A stretch of 32,350 nucleotides of DNA from Nitrospirota bacterium (GCA_016201765.1 JACQCE010000045.1:1-32350); one strand, 5' to 3'; shown: positions 16,196 through 24,227, counted from the first letter of the stretch. The notes: generated from the letters alone by a model not told the origin. Made by a program: numbers and translations.

Positions 16196-17329
16196 TTACT
16201 GCAGCACCACCAGATTGTCCCGGTGAATCACTTCATCGTACAGTTTGTATCCGAGACGGCTTGAAATCTCCCGGCTTTTGGCGCCGCGGATTTTCACCAC
16301 CTCGTCCGCCGAGTAGTTGCTCAGGCCCCGGGCCACTTCCCGGCCGTCCGGCCCGACGCAACTGACCGCTTCGCCGGCCTGAAACTTCCCCTCCACTTCC
16401 CGCACGCCTGACGGCAGCAGGCTGCGTCCCTGCTGACGCAGGGCGCGTGCGGCGCCTTCGTCAAGATGAAGCCGTCCCTTGGCGTGCAGCGTATAGGCAA
16501 TCCAGTGCTTCCGGCTTTTGAGCCGTTCCTGGGTCGGCAGAAACAGCGTCCCGATCTCCCCGCCCGCCAGCAGTTCGACCAGCACATTGGGGCGCCGGCC
16601 GCCGGCGATGATCGTCGCCGTTCCGTGCGCCGTCGCCTGCTTCGCGGCGGCCAGCTTGGGCACCATGCCGCCCGTGCCCTCCGCGCTGCCCGTCGCCTTG
16701 GCGTGCGCCTCGAGCAGCGGCGTGATCTCGGTCACCAGCGGGATCAGCGTCGCCGACGGATCACGGGTCGGATCGCCGGTGCAGAATCCCTCCACACCGG
16801 ACAGAATCACAAAGAGTTGCGCGCCGACCAGGTTGGTGACCAGGGCGGCCAGATGGTCATTCTCGCCGAATTTTAATTCCTCGACGGCCACCGTGTCGTT
16901 CTCATTGATGATGGGCACCACGCCCGCCTCGAGCAGAGTCGTCAGCGTCGTCCGGGCGTTCAGAAAGCGCTTGCGGTCGGCCAGATCGCCGTGGGTCAGC
17001 AGCACCTGCGCCACGGTCAGACCGGCGGAGGAGAAGGCCGCGTCATACGCGGCCATCAACCGCCCCTGGCCGACGGCGGCGGCCGCCTGCTTGCGGGCGA
17101 TCGTCGCGGGCCGTTCGGCCAACCCCAACCGCTCGATCCCCGCCGCAATCGCGCCCGAGGAGACCAGAATGACCTCCCGCCCCCCGGCCCGCAACGCGGC
17201 CACATCACGGGCCAGTTGCTCGATCCACGCCGTCTGCAACCCGCGCCCCTTCGGCGCGAGCAGCCCACTGCCGATTTTGACGACTATTCTATGACACGAT
17301 TCGAGCACGTCCTGTCGCAGTGTGTTCAT
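16196..17329 (-). CDS. proB: Glutamate 5-kinase
   Basis: ProB phosphorylates glutamate at the gamma position, the first step of proline synthesis. The 377 residues comprise the amino-acid kinase domain (VVKIGSGLL at 16-24, VSSGAIAAG at 56-64, the substrate loop NENDTVAVEELKFGENDHLAA, and the GTGGMVPKLAAA ATP-binding loop) plus a C-terminal PUA domain, as in the long form of the enzyme. The start overlaps the obgE stop by 4 nt (ATGA), so it is the last gene of the rplU-rpmA-obgE-proB transcript. proA is not within the window. Nothing is missing. Confidence 0.97.
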   Translation of the reverse strand: MNTLRQDVLESCHRIVVKIGSGLLAPKGRGLQTAWIEQLARDVAALRAGGREVILVSSGAIAAGIERLGLAERPATIARKQAAAAVGQGRLMAAYDAAFSSAGLTVAQVLLTHGDLADRKRFLNARTTLTTLLEAGVVPIINENDTVAVEELKFGENDHLAALVTNLVGAQLFVILSGVEGFCTGDPTRDPSATLIPLVTEITPLLEAHAKATGSAEGTGGMVPKLAAAKQATAHGTATIIAGGRRPNVLVELLAGGEIGTLFLPTQERLKSRKHWIAYTLHAKGRLHLDEGAARALRQQGRSLLPSGVREVEGKFQAGEAVSCVGPDGREVARGLSNYSADEVVKIRGAKSREISSRLGYKLYDEVIHRDNLVVLQ

Positions 17330-18366
17330 GCCGTGGCCGCCGCCTCCGCCGCCGTTTTCTCTTCCGTGATCACTCCGACCACCTGATCGCCCAAAAAATT
17401 CAGGAGTGGCTTGAGTCCTTCACCCGTCACGGCCGACACGGCAAAGAACGGAATTTTTTCCTTCTTCGCGTACCGGCGCAGGGCCGCCACATGGCCGGTG
17501 TCGCCCTGCACGTCGATCTTATTGGCCGCCAGCGCCATCGGCTTCTCCGCCAGCTCGGGTTGGTAGGTGGTCAGCTCCCTGCGAAGTGTTTGAAACTCCT
17601 TCACCGGACTGCCCTCTCGACCGACGCCGGCGTCGACCAGATACAGCATCAACCGCGTTCGCTCAACATGCCTGAGGAATTGAAAGCCGAGCCCCTTGCC
17701 TTCGTGCGCCCCTTCGATCAAACCCGGAATATCGGCCACCACGAAGCTGCGGCCGGCGGCATCGCGGGCCACGCCCAGTTGCGGCGTCAGTGTCGTAAAG
17801 GGATAATCGGCGATCTTCGGACGGGCCTTGGAGATGGCCGACAGCAATGTTGATTTGCCCGCGTTGGGGAAGCCGACGATGCCGACATCGGCGAGCAGTT
17901 TCAGCTCCAGCCGCAGCATCCGTTCCTCACCCGGCTCGCCGGGATCGGCCCGTCGGGGAGCGCGGTTCGTCGACGTGGCGAACCGGGCGTTCCCCCGGCC
18001 CCCCCGCCCTCCCTTGGCCACCACCAACGTCTGCTCCGGGACGGCCAAATCGGCGATCAGGTCGCCGGAATCGGCGTCATAGACGATTGTGCCGACGGGC
18101 ACCCGAATGACGCGATCCGGCCCGCCGCGGCCGAAACAATCCTTCCCCTCGCCGTGGCCGCCGCGTTTGGCGCGATACAGTTGCTGATAGGTCAGATCGA
18201 TCAGGGTGTGCAGTTGCGGATCGGCCTTCAGAATAATGCTACCGCCCCGGCCCCCGTCGCCGCCGTTGGGACCGCCCCTCGGGACGTAGGCCTCCCGCCG
18301 AAAGCTGCAACAGCCGTTGCCGCCGTCGCCCGCTTTGACAAAGATCCTGGCCTGGTCGACGAACAT
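17326..18366 (-). CDS. obgE: Obg-type GTPase (ribosome assembly and stress)
   Basis: ObgE/CgtA is a GTPase bound to the large ribosomal subunit, acting in its assembly and in growth control. The 346-residue protein begins with the glycine-rich Obg fold (AGDGGNGCCSFRRE, GGPNGGDGGRGG). The G domain follows with P-loop GFPNAGKST (about 165-173), switch regions DYPFTTL and DIPGLIEGAHEGKGLG, then NKID and SAVTGEG. The short C-terminal tail is Ala/Glu-rich. It stands downstream of rplU and rpmA, as in most bacteria, and overlaps proB by 4 nt. It is separated from rpmA by 73 bp containing a small tandem repeat. Confidence 0.97.
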   Translation of the reverse strand: MFVDQARIFVKAGDGGNGCCSFRREAYVPRGGPNGGDGGRGGSIILKADPQLHTLIDLTYQQLYRAKRGGHGEGKDCFGRGGPDRVIRVPVGTIVYDADSGDLIADLAVPEQTLVVAKGGRGGRGNARFATSTNRAPRRADPGEPGEERMLRLELKLLADVGIVGFPNAGKSTLLSAISKARPKIADYPFTTLTPQLGVARDAAGRSFVVADIPGLIEGAHEGKGLGFQFLRHVERTRLMLYLVDAGVGREGSPVKEFQTLRRELTTYQPELAEKPMALAANKIDVQGDTGHVAALRRYAKKEKIPFFAVSAVTGEGLKPLLNFLGDQVVGVITEEKTAAEAAATA

Positions 18367-18371
18367 TGAAT

Positions 18372-18412
18372 CCGCCTCTGGGAATCTGCCTGTGGGAACC
18401 TGCCTCTGGAAC
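18372..18412. repeat. Three tandem 14-bp units between rpmA and obgE
   Basis: The units CCGCCTCTGGGAAT, CTGCCTGTGGGAAC and CTGCCTCTGGAAC follow one another directly before the obgE start. They overlap where its ribosome-binding site should be, and no separate function is evident. Confidence 0.6.
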
Positions 18413-18439
18413 GGGCCGGGGCCGGAATGCCCCGACCGC

Positions 18440-18739
18440 TTATGACGCGGAAGAAACGGCCGGCTGGGGCTGGTCCGCCGAGGCGGAAACCGGATAGACG
18501 CTGACGCGCGTGCGCCCCTTGCCGTAGGGCTCGAACTTCACGACACCTGGGATCTTGGCGAAGAGCGTGTAGTCGCTGCCGCAGCCGACGTTGAACCCGG
18601 GGTGGATCTGGGTGCCGCGCTGGCGCACGATGATCGTGCCGGCATTGATCACCTGGCCGCCATACCGTTTCACGCCGAGATATTTCGGCTGGCTGTCGCG
18701 CCCGTTGGTGGTGGAGCCTTGTCCTTTTTTATGTGCCAT
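18440..18739 (-). CDS. rpmA: 50S ribosomal protein L27
   Basis: L27 sits by the peptidyl-transferase centre. The protein starts [16 protein letters not shown] and has the family block [20 protein letters not shown] followed by HPGFNVG, all conserved. At 99 residues it is a little longer than usual (about 85) because of an Ala/Ser/Pro-rich tail. The N-terminus has no cleavable extension of the Firmicutes type. It lies 84 bp after rplU in the standard order. Confidence 0.98.
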   Translation of the reverse strand: MAHKKGQGSTTNGRDSQPKYLGVKRYGGQVINAGTIIVRQRGTQIHPGFNVGCGSDYTLFAKIPGVVKFEPYGKGRTRVSVYPVSASADQPQPAVSSAS

Positions 18740-18823
18740 GAGAGTTCCCGTTCAGTTGATGAGGATCACCCGGAGCCAATCGCCCCGGTTCACCTATTCA
18801 GGCCGCCCATTCGGGCCGCCCAA

Positions 18824-19138
18824 TTAGACCGATTGAACGGCCGTGATCTTCACGTCCGTAAAATCCTGCCGGTGGCCCTGCGTCCGCCGGTAGTTCTTGC
18901 GCTTTTTCTTCTTAAAGACGATCACTTTCGGCGCGCGGCCGTGACGGACCACTTCGCCGGTCACCGTCGCCTTGGCAACGGTGGGTGCCCCGACGGCCAC
19001 GTTCCCGTCGCCGCTGACCAAGAGCACCCGGTCAAAGGTCACCGAGGCGCCGACCTCGGCCGGGAGTTTTTCCACCCGGATCGCCGCGCCCGGTTCCACG
19101 CGATATTGCTTGCTGCCTGTTTCGATTATAGCGTACAT
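18824..19138 (-). CDS. rplU: 50S ribosomal protein L21
   Basis: L21 binds 23S rRNA in the large subunit. This 104-residue protein opens [17 protein letters not shown] and ends with the family signature of a basic stretch ([16 protein letters not shown]) and FTDVKI. It is the first gene of the rplU-rpmA-obgE-proB operon. Its promoter lies at 19179-19208, and a MITE copy sits directly upstream of that, so any older upstream control region has been displaced. Confidence 0.98.
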   Translation of the reverse strand: MYAIIETGSKQYRVEPGAAIRVEKLPAEVGASVTFDRVLLVSGDGNVAVGAPTVAKATVTGEVVRHGRAPKVIVFKKKKRKNYRRTQGHRQDFTDVKITAVQSV

Positions 19139-19178
19139 GGCATCTCCAAAGTCCCAACACCGTAATTTTGCGTCACAT

Positions 19179-19208
19179 TTTTTACCATACGGCTTGCAAT
19201 CCTGTCAA
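19179..19208 (-). promoter_or_regulatory. Promoter of the rplU operon
   Basis: On the minus strand TTGACA (19208-19203), an 18-bp spacer and TAAAAA (19184-19179) lie about 40-70 bp before the rplU ATG. Confidence 0.5.
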
Positions 19209-19223
19209 CCTTGTCAGTTGACA

Positions 19224-19361
19224 GGTAGTGGGTCAGTTTCACCGCGACCGGCTCACAAATAGGGACACGTCCCAATTTCGTTGCGTGCCGTGCGTTGCAC
19301 GAGGAAATTGGGACGTGTCCCCATTTTTGCCACGTGGAATCCATCAAACTGACCCACTACC
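19224..19361 (-). mobile_element. Palindromic MITE-like element, copy 2 (reverse orientation)
   Basis: GGTAGTGGGTCAGTTT (19224-19239) and AAACTGACCCACTACC (19346-19361) are perfect 16-bp inverted ends. The inside is the reverse complement of copy 1 with few changes, including the GGGACACGTCCC pair. The flanks show a direct repeat GTTGACA (19217-19223 and 19363-19369), or 9 bp with one mismatch. It fills the space between the divergent rplU and cstA genes. Confidence 0.85.
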
Positions 19362-19363
19362 GG

Positions 19364-19393
19364 TTGACACCACCGGAGCGGAATTCTTATGAT
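19364..19393 (+). promoter_or_regulatory. Promoter of cstA, with its -35 box inside the MITE target duplication
   Basis: TTGACA (19364-19369), an 18-bp spacer and TATGAT (19388-19393) make a near-consensus promoter about 20 bp before the cstA ATG. The -35 box is part of the GTTGACA copy flanking the element. Confidence 0.55.
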
Positions 19394-19413
19394 GACGGCC
19401 GATCTGTGACGCG

Positions 19414-21387
19414 ATGATGAAGATTCTGGGGCATCTGTTCTGGGCGGGCGTGGCGCTCCTGTGCGCGGTCGCGTTTGCCATTGTGACCGGTTTTGCGAGG
19501 CCGCAGGAACAGATCAACGCTCTCTGGCTCGTGGTCGCCGCCGCCTGCTTTTACGCGCTGGCCTATCGATTTTACGGCCGGTTTCTGGCCCGCCGCGTGG
19601 TCGAGTTGGACGACCAGCGCGTGCCCCCCTCCTATCGGCTGACGGACGGAAAAAACTACCACCCCACCCACCGGTGGGTGCTGTTCGGCCACCATTTCGC
19701 GGCCATCGCCGGCGCCGGCCCGCTGCTCGGCCCCGTGCTTGCGGCCCAGTTCGGATATCTCCCCGGCTTTCTCTGGCTGGTCATCGGGGCCGTGCTGGCC
19801 GGCGCAGTGCAGGACTTTATCATTCTGGTCGCTTCGATGCGGCGCAATGGACGGTCGCTCCCCCAGATCGCCTGGGACGAAATGGGGCCGGTGACCGGCG
19901 CCTGCACGATGGCGGCGGTGCTGTTCATCGTGATCGTGGCGATCGCCGGGCTGGGATTGGCCGTCGTCAACGCCCTCTATCACAACCCGTGGGGCGTCTT
20001 CACGCTGACGATGACGATACCCATCGCCTTTCTGATGGGGTTTTACCTGCACTACTGGCGGCCCGGCCGCGTGGGCGAGGTCTCCGCGATCGGCGTGGTG
20101 TTGCTGCTGTTCGCCGTGGCGACGGGGCGCTGGGCGGCGCAGCTGCCGCTGGCCGACTGGTTCAATTTCGAGCGCGACACGCTGGTCTGGGCGCTGGCCG
20201 GCTACGGCTTTCTCGCCTCGGCGCTCCCCATCTGGATGCTGCTCCTGCCCCGGGATTATCTCTCCACCTTCATGAAGCTGGCGGTGGTGTTTCTGCTCGG
20301 CGTCGGCGTCATCCTCATGGCGCCGACCATTCACATGCCGGCCGCCACAGCGTTCATTCACGGCGGCGGGCCGATCATCCCCGGCACGCTCTTTCCCTTC
20401 GTCTTCATCACGATCGCCTGCGGCGCGATCTCGGGATTTCATTCCCTCGTCTCGTCCGGCACCACCTCGAAGATGATCCAGCGCGAATCGCACGCGATGA
20501 TCGGCTATGGGGCGATGCTGCTGGAAAGTTTCGTGGGCGTGATCGCGCTGGTGTCGGCCACGCTCTTCATGCCCGGCGACTACTTCGCCATCAACACCCA
20601 CCTGACGCCCGAGGCGATCGCGGCGCTCGGCTTTCCGGTCGCGCACGTGCAGGAGCTCTCGGCGCTGGTCGGCGTGGAACTGGCGGGCCGGCCGGGCGGC
20701 GCCGTCTCCCTGGCCGCAGGGATGGCGTCGATCTTTTCGTCGCTGCCCGGTATGCAGGGGTTGATGACCTACTGGTATCAGTTCGCCCTGCTCTTCGAAG
20801 CGCTCTTTATCCTGACGACGATCGATGCGGGCACCCGCGTCGCCCGGTATCTGCTGCAGGAGGCGGCCGGAGTGGCCCATCCCCGGTTCAAGGATCTGAA
20901 CTGGCTGCCGGGCGCGCTGCTCACCAGCGGCGCGGTGGTGCTGGCGTGGGGCTACCTGATCAGCACGGGGAGCATCTCCACCATCTGGCCGATGTTCGGC
21001 GCGGCCAATCAACTGTTGGGCATGATCGCCCTCTGTGTCGGCACAACGGTGCTGATCAAGATGGGGAAGGCGCGCTATCTTTGGGTCACTGCCGCGCCGA
21101 TGCTCTTCGTCGGCGTCATCACGCTCACCGGATGCTACGAGTTATTGACGCTCTTTCTCGCCAAGGGACAGGCGGCTCCGACGCCGGGACAGGCCTTCAG
21201 CCTCTATCTAAACGCGGCGCTCGTCGCCGTGGTGGCCGGGCTGGCCGTTGTCATTCTGTTGAACGCGTTCCGGCAATGGCATGGCTATCTGGCCCGGAAC
21301 AGACCGTACACCAGCAGCGAAGTGGTCGTCATGGCCGACGGGTCGAAGGATCATTTCGCCCCCGACTCCGGCGGCTCCTGCTGCTAG
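19414..21387 (+). CDS. cstA: Carbon starvation protein A family transporter
   Basis: CstA proteins are inner-membrane carriers for peptides and/or pyruvate. This 657-residue protein has more than a dozen hydrophobic segments and the family's N-terminal signatures: YHPTHRWVLFGHHFAAIAGAGPLLGPVLAAQFG, and GAVLAGAVQDFIILVASMRR with GRSLPQIAWDEMG. It also has GAISGFHSLVSSGTTSKM in the middle and WPMFGAANQLLG late. The start is ATG 19414 or 19417; an in-frame stop at 19393 rules out earlier ones. No clear ribosome site is seen and the predicted leader is very short. No cstA partner (YjiX/BtsT-type small protein) or BtsS/R-like two-component pair is nearby. The C-terminus ends GGSCC. Confidence 0.93.
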   Translation: MMKILGHLFWAGVALLCAVAFAIVTGFARPQEQINALWLVVAAACFYALAYRFYGRFLARRVVELDDQRVPPSYRLTDGKNYHPTHRWVLFGHHFAAIAGAGPLLGPVLAAQFGYLPGFLWLVIGAVLAGAVQDFIILVASMRRNGRSLPQIAWDEMGPVTGACTMAAVLFIVIVAIAGLGLAVVNALYHNPWGVFTLTMTIPIAFLMGFYLHYWRPGRVGEVSAIGVVLLLFAVATGRWAAQLPLADWFNFERDTLVWALAGYGFLASALPIWMLLLPRDYLSTFMKLAVVFLLGVGVILMAPTIHMPAATAFIHGGGPIIPGTLFPFVFITIACGAISGFHSLVSSGTTSKMIQRESHAMIGYGAMLLESFVGVIALVSATLFMPGDYFAINTHLTPEAIAALGFPVAHVQELSALVGVELAGRPGGAVSLAAGMASIFSSLPGMQGLMTYWYQFALLFEALFILTTIDAGTRVARYLLQEAAGVAHPRFKDLNWLPGALLTSGAVVLAWGYLISTGSISTIWPMFGAANQLLGMIALCVGTTVLIKMGKARYLWVTAAPMLFVGVITLTGCYELLTLFLAKGQAAPTPGQAFSLYLNAALVAVVAGLAVVILLNAFRQWHGYLARNRPYTSSEVVVMADGSKDHFAPDSGGSCC

Positions 21388-21427
21388 GGAATCGAGGAGC
21401 ACAGCACAGAGACGAACCGCTCTCTCA

Positions 21428-21599
21428 CTAGCGGGGTGTTGAAAAACACGCTCTCTTGGCAGGCCGGTCAAAAAGTTCCAGCTGCAAGGCCGCAGGCTCC
21501 GAGGGAACCGGAGTCCGACCATCTCGCAGAGCGGTGGTCGGATGAGGATTCCCGAGGGGCCGAGAACGCCGCAGATGGACTTTTTCAACGGCCTGCTAG
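21428..21599. repeat. Second palindromic element, ends CTAGC...GTTGAAAAA
   Basis: The left end (21428-21446, CTAGCGGGGTGTTGAAAAA) and right end (21581-21599) are inverted repeats matching at 16 of 19 bases. A further GGTCAAAAAGTTCCAGCTGC block inside the left arm partly matches the right arm too. It lies between cstA and the convergent NHL gene, whose TAG stop is the CTA at 21596-21598 within the right end. No coding potential is seen, and it is not related in sequence to the element at 9061. Confidence 0.6.
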
Positions 21600-22567
21600 C
21601 GCAGAAACACGCTCTGCGGGCCGACGAACTGCCTGACCCCGGCGCCGATGGCGCCCAGCGTGGACCAGCCGGCTCCGGTGAGGTTCTCCATCCGGACAAT
21701 CCGGTTGTTTCTCGTATCGGCCACATAAATCGATCCGGACGGGTCGACCGCCAGACCGAACGGATTGCCGAGCTGGTTGGTCTTGGAATCGGCCGGACCG
21801 AAGACGGTCCAACCCGCGCCGGTCATGTCATCAATCCGGACGAGCCGGTTGTCGCCCCCGTCGATGACGTCGATTTTGCCCGTCGACTCCACCACGATGC
21901 CGACCGGATACTTGAACTGGTTCGTCCCGTGGCCGCGGCTGCCGAAGGTGGTCCAGCCCGCGCCGGTGATGTTGTCGATCCGGACAATCCGGGCATTACC
22001 CGCATCGATCACGTAGATCTTTCCGCCCGCATCCAGGGCGATGCCGGTCGGACCGCGAAACTGGTTGGCGCCGGTGCCGCCGGTGCCCAGCACGGTCCAG
22101 CCGGCGCCGGCGATCGTGTCCATCCGCACAATCCGATCGTTACCCTCGTCCGTGACGTAAATTTTCCCGGCCTGATCCACCACAATGCCCGTCGGACTGT
22201 AGAACTGATTGACGCCGTTGCCGGGGACGGGGCCTCCGAGTGAGGCCCAGTTCTTCCCCGTCATGTCGTCCATGCGGACGATCCTGGCGTTGTTGGCATC
22301 GGTGACGTAGATGGCCCCGGCGGGATCCACAAAAATGCCCTTCGGAAAGCTGAATTGATTGACGCCGGGGCCGATGGTGCCGAAGGTGGTCCAGCCCGCG
22401 CCGGTGATGTCGTCCATCCGCACGAGCCGGTTGTTGGCCGCGTCGGTCACATAAATGTGCGGCGGGCCGCCGCCGTCGGCGCGCCCGCCAAGCATGAGCC
22501 CCGCGCCCAACAGCAGACCGGGTAATCCGAGATACCACAGAAGTCTGTGAGTCGCCTGTCCGCTCAC
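21596..22567 (-). CDS. Secreted NHL-repeat beta-propeller protein
   Basis: This 323-residue protein has an N-terminal hydrophobic export segment (LLWYLGLPGLLLGAGLML), then six NHL-type repeats of about 45 residues. Each reads IYVTDxxNNRIVRMD, a MTGAGWTTLG-like turn, NQFxxPxGI and a VD..G strand. Together they would form a six-bladed propeller outside the cytoplasm, most likely for binding. No catalytic residues of SMP-30 lactonases are evident. The start chosen is GTG 22567, because AGGAG is 7 nt upstream; a GTG at 22609 has none. The stop falls inside the repeat element at 21428-21599. The repeats are nearly identical to each other, suggesting recent expansion. Confidence 0.85.
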   Translation of the reverse strand: MSGQATHRLLWYLGLPGLLLGAGLMLGGRADGGGPPHIYVTDAANNRLVRMDDITGAGWTTFGTIGPGVNQFSFPKGIFVDPAGAIYVTDANNARIVRMDDMTGKNWASLGGPVPGNGVNQFYSPTGIVVDQAGKIYVTDEGNDRIVRMDTIAGAGWTVLGTGGTGANQFRGPTGIALDAGGKIYVIDAGNARIVRIDNITGAGWTTFGSRGHGTNQFKYPVGIVVESTGKIDVIDGGDNRLVRIDDMTGAGWTVFGPADSKTNQLGNPFGLAVDPSGSIYVADTRNNRIVRMENLTGAGWSTLGAIGAGVRQFVGPQSVFLR

Positions 22568-22612
22568 GCACGCTCTCCTGTCGTGCACCCGCCTGACCGT
22601 CTGATCCACCGC

Positions 22613-22641
22613 AGGATACGCCGAAACGGCTCCGGAATCAA
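22613..22641 (-). promoter_or_regulatory. Promoter of the NHL-repeat gene
   Basis: TTGATT (22641-22636), 17 bp and TATCCT (22618-22613) on the minus strand precede the AGGAG ribosome site and GTG 22567. Confidence 0.5.
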
Positions 22642-22681
22642 CTCTCCCCGGTCACCGGTTGCAGAGCCGCCGGTCCGTTCA

Positions 22682-22711
22682 TTGACATCGGCGACACCGG
22701 GCGACTACCCT
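22682..22711 (+). promoter_or_regulatory. Possible promoter of the membrane protein gene at 22722
   Basis: TTGACA (22682-22687), an 18-bp spacer and TACCCT (22706-22711) end 10 nt before ATG 22722, so the message would have almost no leader. Confidence 0.4.
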
Positions 22712-22721
22712 ACGGATGAGC

Positions 22722-23691
22722 ATGGCTGCCGCACAACACTATCCCGAGCAAACCGGCGTGTCAGCATTGGACTGGTGGATGACGCTCCCGGCACATTCCA
22801 AACCTTGAAACCTTTTTCACCCCGTGGCACGGTGTCCTTTATTCGGGCTTTTTTGCGACCTTCGGCCTGCTTGGCGTGACCGCCTGGCGCCATCACGCCC
22901 GGGGCTGGCCCTGGCTCGAATCGGTCCCGCCCGGTTACCGTCTCTCGCTGATCGGCATGGTGATTTTTTTCGCCGGAGGTCTCGGCGATTTCCTCTGGCA
23001 TACGCTCTTTGGGATCGAAGCCGATATCGATGCCCTGCTCAGTCCAACCCATCTGGTGCTCGCGATCAGCGGCACGCTGATCGGCGCGGGGCCGTTTCGG
23101 GCTCAATGGCATCGGGCAGAATCCGGCAAAGGGCTGCTCGACCATCTTCCCATGCTCCTGTCGCTCACATTCGGCTGGTCGATCCTGACCTTTTTCACCC
23201 AGTTTGCCCATTCGTTCGTCCGGCCGTTCGCGGCGGGCGCTGCGCCCGAAGCCTGGTTCTTTCCCCAGGCGCTGGAGATCGCCGGCATCCTGCTGCAATC
23301 GGCGATCATGATGGGGCTTCTGTTATTGACCGTCCTCCGCTGGCGGCTGCCGTTCGGCAGCCTGACGGTCGTTCTGACGGTCAACAGCGCGCTGATGAGC
23401 TTGCTGGAGTTGCGCGTCGGCTTTATCGCCGTCGGGTTGCTGGCCGGCCTGGCCGGGGATGGGCTGATCGCCCGGCTGCACCCTTCGGCCGACCGGCCGC
23501 CCGCCTTCCGCCTTTTCGCCGCCGCGCTCCCGGCCGTCTACTATGCGCTCTATTTCATGGGTTTGAAGATGACGACCGGCATCTGGTGGTCGCTTCACCT
23601 CTGGACCGGCGCGATCGTCATGGCCGGCGTCACCGGCTGGCTGATCAGTTACCTGCTGCTCCCACCCCGATACAGCTCCGGACCGGCCTGA
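22722..23691 (+). CDS. Polytopic membrane protein of unknown function, with a frameshift near 22790
   Basis: I do not recognise a named family. From GTG 22876 the frame gives 271 residues with about seven hydrophobic segments and conserved-looking polar residues inside them (GDFLWHTLFGIEADIDALLSPTHLV, GWWSLHLWTG). Upstream in the same frame the protein clearly continues (IPNLETFFTPWHGVLYSGFFATFGLLG) until a stop at 22780. A second frame from ATG 22722 supplies the missing start, MAAAQHYPEQTGVSALDWWM. Joining the two requires one base fewer, or two more, in CTCCCGGCAC (about 22785-22794), giving about 322 residues. The stop codon TGA is part of the target duplication of the MITE that follows. 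Whether the frameshift is real needs read data. Confidence 0.7.
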
Positions 23692-23696
23692 TTTCA

Positions 23697-23836
23697 GGTA
23701 GTGGGTCAGTTGAATGGATTCACCCGTGGCAAAAATGGGGACACGTCCCAATTTCGTTGAGCGCCGCGCGCCGCATGAGGAAATGGGGACGTGTCCCTAT
23801 TTTTGAGATAGGTCACGGTGAAACTGACCTGCTACC
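23697..23836 (+). mobile_element. Palindromic MITE-like element, copy 3
   Basis: It starts GGTAGTGGGTCAGTT and ends AAACTGACCTGCTACC, in the same orientation as copy 1, and contains the GGGACACGTCCC / GGGACGTGTCCC pair. It is flanked by a perfect 8-bp direct repeat TGATTTCA (23689-23696 and 23837-23844). The left copy of that repeat holds the stop codon of the preceding gene. The centre is the most diverged part against the other copies. Confidence 0.85.
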
Positions 23837-23851
23837 TGATTTCAGGCCCGC

Positions 23852-23881
23852 TTGACACTTGCCCGGCGGGAGGATTAGGCT
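23852..23881 (+). promoter_or_regulatory. Promoter of the DUF1059 gene
   Basis: TTGACA (23852-23857), 18 bp and TAGGCT (23876-23881) lie 8 bp after the MITE duplication and about 65 bp before the start codon. Confidence 0.45.
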
Positions 23882-23948
23882 ATGGCCCTCTCCGGGTCAT
23901 TCACCCACAAAGGGACACCCCCACGAGGGCACCCACAAGGAGGTCATC

Positions 23949-24155
23949 ATGGCCGCCAAACAATACAAAAAGCTCGGATGCATGGACGTCAACCCGGCCG
24001 GCGGCTGCGCCTTTGAGGTGCAGGCTGAAACCGCGGATGAGGTGATGCGGCTTGCGGCCGATCACGGCAAGAACGCGCACAAAATGACCTCGGTGCCGCC
24101 CGAGATCGCCGCCAAGATCAAATCCGCCATCAAAACGGTGACGGTCAACGTCTAG
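23949..24155 (+). CDS. DUF1059 family small protein
   Basis: This 68-residue cytoplasmic protein begins MAAKQYKKLGCMDVNPAGGCAF, with two Cys (11 and 20). It continues through an amphipathic helix (TADEVMRLAADHGKNAHKM) and ends in SAIKTVTVNV, which matches the DUF1059 family, whose function is unknown. The start is ATG 23949, with an excellent ribosome site AAGGAGGT at 23937-23944. An upstream in-frame start at 23859 lies before the predicted transcript start. It has its own promoter and a strong terminator, so it is a single-gene unit that is probably well expressed. Confidence 0.85.
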   Translation: MAAKQYKKLGCMDVNPAGGCAFEVQAETADEVMRLAADHGKNAHKMTSVPPEIAAKIKSAIKTVTVNV

Positions 24156-24181
24156 CTCCGGCTCTTTCATCTGCAACGAAC

Positions 24182-24227
24182 CACTCCCCCTTGCGGCTCA
24201 CCCCCGCAAGGGGGAGTGTTGTTTTTG
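24182..24227 (+). terminator. Strong rho-independent terminator
   Basis: The 15-bp perfect stem CACTCCCCCTTGCGG (24182-24196) and its complement (24204-24218) have a 7-nt loop and are followed by TTGTTTTTG. It begins 27 bp after the DUF1059 stop and isolates that gene from the cytochrome gene. Confidence 0.92.

Noticed and set aside
19387-21431. Long frames opposite (541 codons) and shifted within (656 codons) cstA
   Set aside because: Composition is Arg/Gly/His-rich without domains; the CstA frame has clear family signatures and helices.
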